From: Muribaculaceae bacterium
Lineage (GTDB): Bacteria > Bacteroidota > Bacteroidia > Bacteroidales > Muribaculaceae
Reading direction: 5' to 3'
DNA: 8,936 nt
Assembly (NCBI GenBank): GCA_009775195.1
Contig: VSPF01000119.1
Span: forward strand, 1-8,936
Below the pieces are notes generated by a model. That model did not search any database, was not told where the DNA came from, and saw only the letters and a list, made by a program, of their open reading frames with translations. The first letter of the stretch is position 1. Each line of letters begins with the position of its first letter. This document shows, one piece after another, positions 7,901 through 8,936 of the stretch. A program made the translations under genes and the position numbers.

Positions 7901-8280
7901 TTGCGCCTTATCCAATCGGCACATTCCTTAGCTACAGCTTTGAGCGACAATTCGTTGCGCAGTTTGATTTCGAACTCCGAGCCAAAAAGGTCGCGTTCGC
8001 GGTTGAGGCGTGGTATATAGAACTCGCGTCGCTGCTTGTCGACTTTCTCGGTAACAAACGAAGGCGAAGTGAAGATAAAGCGCAACTCGTCGATTTCGCC
8101 CAGTTGCTCTCGCAACTCTTGAAAGGCATAAATCGAGAAACTGGCTGCGGCAATCGACACACGGCTGCCCGACTTGATGGAGGCCATCAAATCGTCGCGG
8201 AGTGTTTGATTTACATTGTCAATAAGCCGGGGTTGCACTATGGGGTCCTCGCTTCGCAGCCATCGACTCCATAATGGCAA
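4993..8280 (-). CDS. SNF2-type helicase with PLD-like N-terminal region (1095 aa)
   Basis: The N-terminal 180 residues (IDNVNQTLRDDL, SIAAASFSIYAFQEL, LRFIFTSPSF) match the PLD-like module of large helicase-related proteins. The HxK…GS catalytic signature is not visible; GFTTVDLGCERGNN sits where it might be expected. Helicase motifs follow: Q-like LYNFQRDA at 258-265, Walker A ADSVGLGKT at 282-290, DESH at 372-375, SATP at 417-420, motif IV (IIVFTAFS) at 725-732, motif V with ATDCISEGQNLQ at 805-816, and motif VI QRFGRIDRIGS at 835-845. A long insertion, about 440-700, separates the two RecA-like lobes. Such enzymes translocate on double-stranded DNA or remodel bound proteins. The listed start is TTG at 8280; GTG at 8238 begins just before the conserved IDN segment and may be the true start, and ATG at 8187 would remove the first strand. 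It is the first gene of the operon, behind the structured leader. Confidence 0.93.
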   Translation of the reverse strand: MPLWSRWLRSEDPIVQPRLIDNVNQTLRDDLMASIKSGSRVSIAAASFSIYAFQELREQLGEIDELRFIFTSPSFVTEKVDKQRREFYIPRLNRERDLFGSEFEIKLRNELSLKAVAKECADWIRRKACFKSNRTGENMMGFVNVDDTNYMPITGFTTVDLGCERGNNAYQFVQRTDAPLSQFYLNLFDQVWHDNEKLQVVTEQVLDNITNAYKENAPEFIYFVTLYNIFNEFLEDISEDVLPNEATGFKSSVVWNKLYNFQRDAALAIINKLEKYNGCILADSVGLGKTFTALSVIKYYENRNKSVLVLCPKKLHDNWVTYRSNYVNNPLVADRLRYDILYHTDLSRSSGQSNGLDLEHINWGNYDLVVIDESHNFRNGGKVTTDENDDNPRENRYLQLMNKVIRAGVKTKVLMLSATPVNNRFNDLRNQLALAYEGDSTKLDSLLSTNSSLEEIFRQAQTAFNRWSKFPAEERTTKALLEMLSFDFFEVLDSVTIARSRKHIEQYYDTSDIGKFPTRLKPISRAPKLTDMPKAVSFNDIFVSVTELNLAIYTPSDFILPSRLGKYIDVREDGRFIGLSRSGRERGIRQLMSINLLKRLESSVNSFRLTLERIKRYIEATIKAIDELAVKHETTMVCDYDFTYGLDLDEREDTVFIGNKKTKIALEDMDYIQWRGYLAKDLDNLSTLLFMLADITPGHDSKLQMLIEDIRNKFANPINGDNKKIIVFTAFSDTAQYLYDNIAPMVKSLGSHIGLISGDNVATSLRDVSRAGFDFNKILTLFSPISKEKAALYPGLNEEIDVLIATDCISEGQNLQDCDYLINYDIHWNPVRIIQRFGRIDRIGSRNAVIQLVNYWPDMDLDDYINLKGRVEARMKVSVLTATGDDNPLSSEEQGDLKYRRDQLERLKEEVVDIEEMNTGVSIMDLGLNEFRLDLLDYMHRGHDIEHTPFGLHAIVPSAHDAPPGVIFVLKNRNNGINIDRKNRLHPFYMVYISKESEVIIDHLDPKGLLDRMRHLCRGKSEPILELCRKFNAETRDGQRMGTYSRLLGDAIASLIKTKEQTDLFSFLEGDSGSLFGNEVRGLDDFELICFLIVR

Positions 8281-8303
8281 GATATAATTGGTTTATAATA
8301 ACG

Positions 8304-8394
8304 AAAAACGGGGAGCCATACCCTGCTCATTCCGCTCTAAGAGGCCTACCACAGCCCGATATAGTAGAACGAGCAATGGTAGGAACACCCCCGT
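8304..8394 (-). terminator. Terminator-like end of the structured RNA, with a competing fold
   Basis: On the minus strand, ACGGGG (8389-8394) pairs with CCCCGT (8308-8313), directly followed by a TTTTT tract (8308-8304). Inside, TACC/GGTA (8378-8381 with 8319-8322) and a 9-bp stem with one G-U pair (8367-8375 with 8324-8332) extend the rod. A different 7-bp hairpin, CCTACCA/TGGTAGG (8377-8383 with 8345-8351), excludes those inner stems. The U-tract ends only 23 nt before the TTG start of the helicase. Confidence 0.55.
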
Positions 8395-8648
8395 GAAGCA
8401 TGAATATGCAACAATTCCAACCCACTTCAGTTAGAAATGAGCCGGAAATACATAAACGTACCCAAGGGGCGTCCACTATTGCTTCATCCTTGACTATATC
8501 TTTTGAAAGTGGTAGTTTCTTAGAGCCAAGAAATAAAGCGTAGTAAACGCCTTTCGTATGTCGACGAACCACCCAAATCTGCCGCTTCAAGGGCAGAGTG
8601 ACTTCCCGGTGTTAATTCTCCTTTGAGACACCACGCATCACGGGGGTC
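8304..8648 (-). ncRNA. Candidate structured RNA or operon leader, about 345 nt
   Basis: Behind a canonical Bacteroidota promoter, the predicted transcript would start near 8648. Its 5' end CCCCCGTGA (8638-8646) pairs perfectly with TCACGGGGG (minus strand of 8388-8396), closing a 259-nt domain. Inside are short stems at 8608-8632 (GGTGT/ACACC, holding CTCAAAGGAGAATT), 8579-8596 (CTGCC/GGCAG), 8553-8568 (TTCGT/ACGAA), 8538-8550 (GCGT/ACGC), 8516-8533 (TTTCTT/AAGAAA) and 8473-8512 (CCACT/AGTGG). The 3' end is terminator-like. An 87-codon frame (8327-8590) crosses it but resembles nothing I know. A promoter at one end and a terminator at the other, in Bacteroidales, recalls the Bacteroidales-1 RNA family, but I cannot confirm this from sequence alone. 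The alternative is a cis-acting attenuator for the helicase gene. Confidence 0.6.
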
Positions 8649-8653
8649 CGCTG

Positions 8654-8683
8654 CAAATTTAGTAAATTTCGATGATATACAAA
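8654..8683 (-). promoter_or_regulatory. Bacteroidota-type housekeeping promoter for the structured RNA and operon
   Basis: On the minus strand, TTTG (8683-8680) is followed after 18 nt by TAAATTTG (8661-8654), fitting the Bacteroidota -33 TTTG and -7 TAnnTTTG consensus. A start site near 8646-8649 would place the CCCCCGTGA arm at the extreme 5' end of the RNA. It lies immediately behind the xylA terminator. It is the only clear promoter I see upstream of the helicase. Confidence 0.75.
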
Positions 8684-8695
8684 TTATTTTTACAT

Positions 8696-8733
8696 AAAAA
8701 TATCAAGGCCGGCGCTCTCACAAGGCCGGCCCT
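8696..8733 (-). terminator. Rho-independent terminator behind xylA
   Basis: On the minus strand AGGGCCGGC (8733-8725) pairs with GCCGGCCTT (8713-8705): nine pairs including one G-U, with an 11-nt loop. GATA and then TTTTT (8700-8696) follow. The G-U pair would be an A-C mismatch on the plus strand, which supports minus-strand use. Confidence 0.8.
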
Positions 8734-8794
8734 GATTTATTGCTTCAGTCAAGATTAACAGTTCACGATGCCGTCATAACAGCGGCGGCTCCAT

Positions 8795-8871
8795 AAACCT
8801 TAAACTTCAAAATATAAACCTTAAACTTTAAACCCTAAACTTTAAACCTTAAACTTTAAACCTTAAACATT
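8795..8871. repeat. Heptanucleotide tandem repeat, 11 units of AAACYTT type
   Basis: Units in order are AAACCTT, AAACTTC, AAAATAT, AAACCTT, AAACTTT, AAACCCT, AAACTTT, AAACCTT, AAACTTT, AAACCTT and AAACATT. Most alternate C and T at the fifth position, giving a 14-bp higher-order period. The tract is non-coding and lies between the xylA stop and its terminator. Confidence 0.9.
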
Positions 8872-8879
8872 CAAACTCT

Positions 8880-8936
8880 TTAAACATACATATTTACAAT
8901 CGCCTCGTAGAGTTCTTGTTTGCCCGAGGTCTGGGC
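8880..8936 (-). CDS. xylA: Xylose isomerase, C-terminal 18 residues (partial, cut by window edge)
   Basis: The minus strand reads AQTSGKQELYEAIVNMYV followed by TAA at 8882-8880. This closely matches the C-terminus I recall for Bacteroides xylose isomerase (QTSGKQELYEAILNMYC). The enzyme converts D-xylose to D-xylulose in the cytoplasm, a core sugar pathway. Only the tail is present, so the catalytic residues cannot be checked. A 146-nt 3' untranslated stretch with the heptamer repeat leads to the terminator. Its value here is as a chromosomal landmark showing where the defence island adjoins ordinary metabolism. Confidence 0.8.
   Translation of the reverse strand, partial: AQTSGKQELYEAIVNMYV

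Noticed and set aside
7156..8274. Long open frame of 372 codons on the plus strand (and 254 codons at 6184-6948)
   Set aside because: Both are antisense shadows of the helicase gene, with low-complexity Val/Glu/Arg-rich translations and no family resemblance.
1..8280. BREX or DISARM system
   Set aside because: No PglZ, BrxC or BrxL-like protein for BREX, and no DUF1998 (DrmB) protein for DISARM. The methyltransferase and ATPase are of type III restriction type.
8327..8590. 87-codon minus-strand frame in the leader
   Set aside because: No recognisable domain. The same bases form many paired stems behind a promoter, which explains the region better as RNA. A small protein cannot be fully excluded.
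8388..8646. Retron-like msr-msd (9-bp terminal inverted repeat enclosing hairpins)
   Set aside because: No reverse transcriptase is present; the next gene is a helicase with complete SNF2 motifs.

Overview
The window most likely comes from a Bacteroidales chromosome, possibly Muribaculaceae-like given the roughly 50% GC core genes. Three points support this. The right edge holds the C-terminus of a Bacteroides-type xylose isomerase (…TSGKQELYEA…). A promoter at 8654-8683 fits the Bacteroidota form TTTG-N18-TAnnTTTG. Genes show little Shine-Dalgarno signal. Every supported gene lies on the minus strand, so the biology reads from right to left.

Right flank, 8936 to about 8650: the end of xylA, an 11-unit heptanucleotide repeat, and a GC-rich hairpin with a U-tract that should terminate xylA. 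Next, 8648 to 8304: directly behind that terminator is a canonical promoter, followed by about 345 nt with no convincing coding content but many inverted repeats. These include a 9-bp stem closing a 259-nt domain, six local hairpins, and a terminator-like structure whose strand competes with the closing stem. This is either an independent small RNA gene or an attenuating leader for the operon downstream.

The island runs from 8280 to 1 (minus). In order of transcription it holds a 1095-aa SNF2-type helicase with a PLD-like N-terminus, a 118-aa protein of unknown function, a 239-bp spacer that is almost entirely one imperfect palindrome, a DUF4391 protein, an AT-rich two-TM coiled-coil protein, a type III Mod adenine methyltransferase, and a type III Res ATPase cut off by the left edge. 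The last four genes overlap or nearly touch (ATGA overlap, 8-bp overlap, 3-nt gap), so they are translated as one unit.

Working model (inference): Mod and Res form a type III restriction-modification core. The large helicase, the DUF4391 protein and the small protein are system-specific partners, and the membrane protein is a candidate abortive-infection effector carried inside the operon. The spacer palindrome and the structured leader are candidate control elements. I do not recognise the whole gene set as a named system, although its parts belong to known families.
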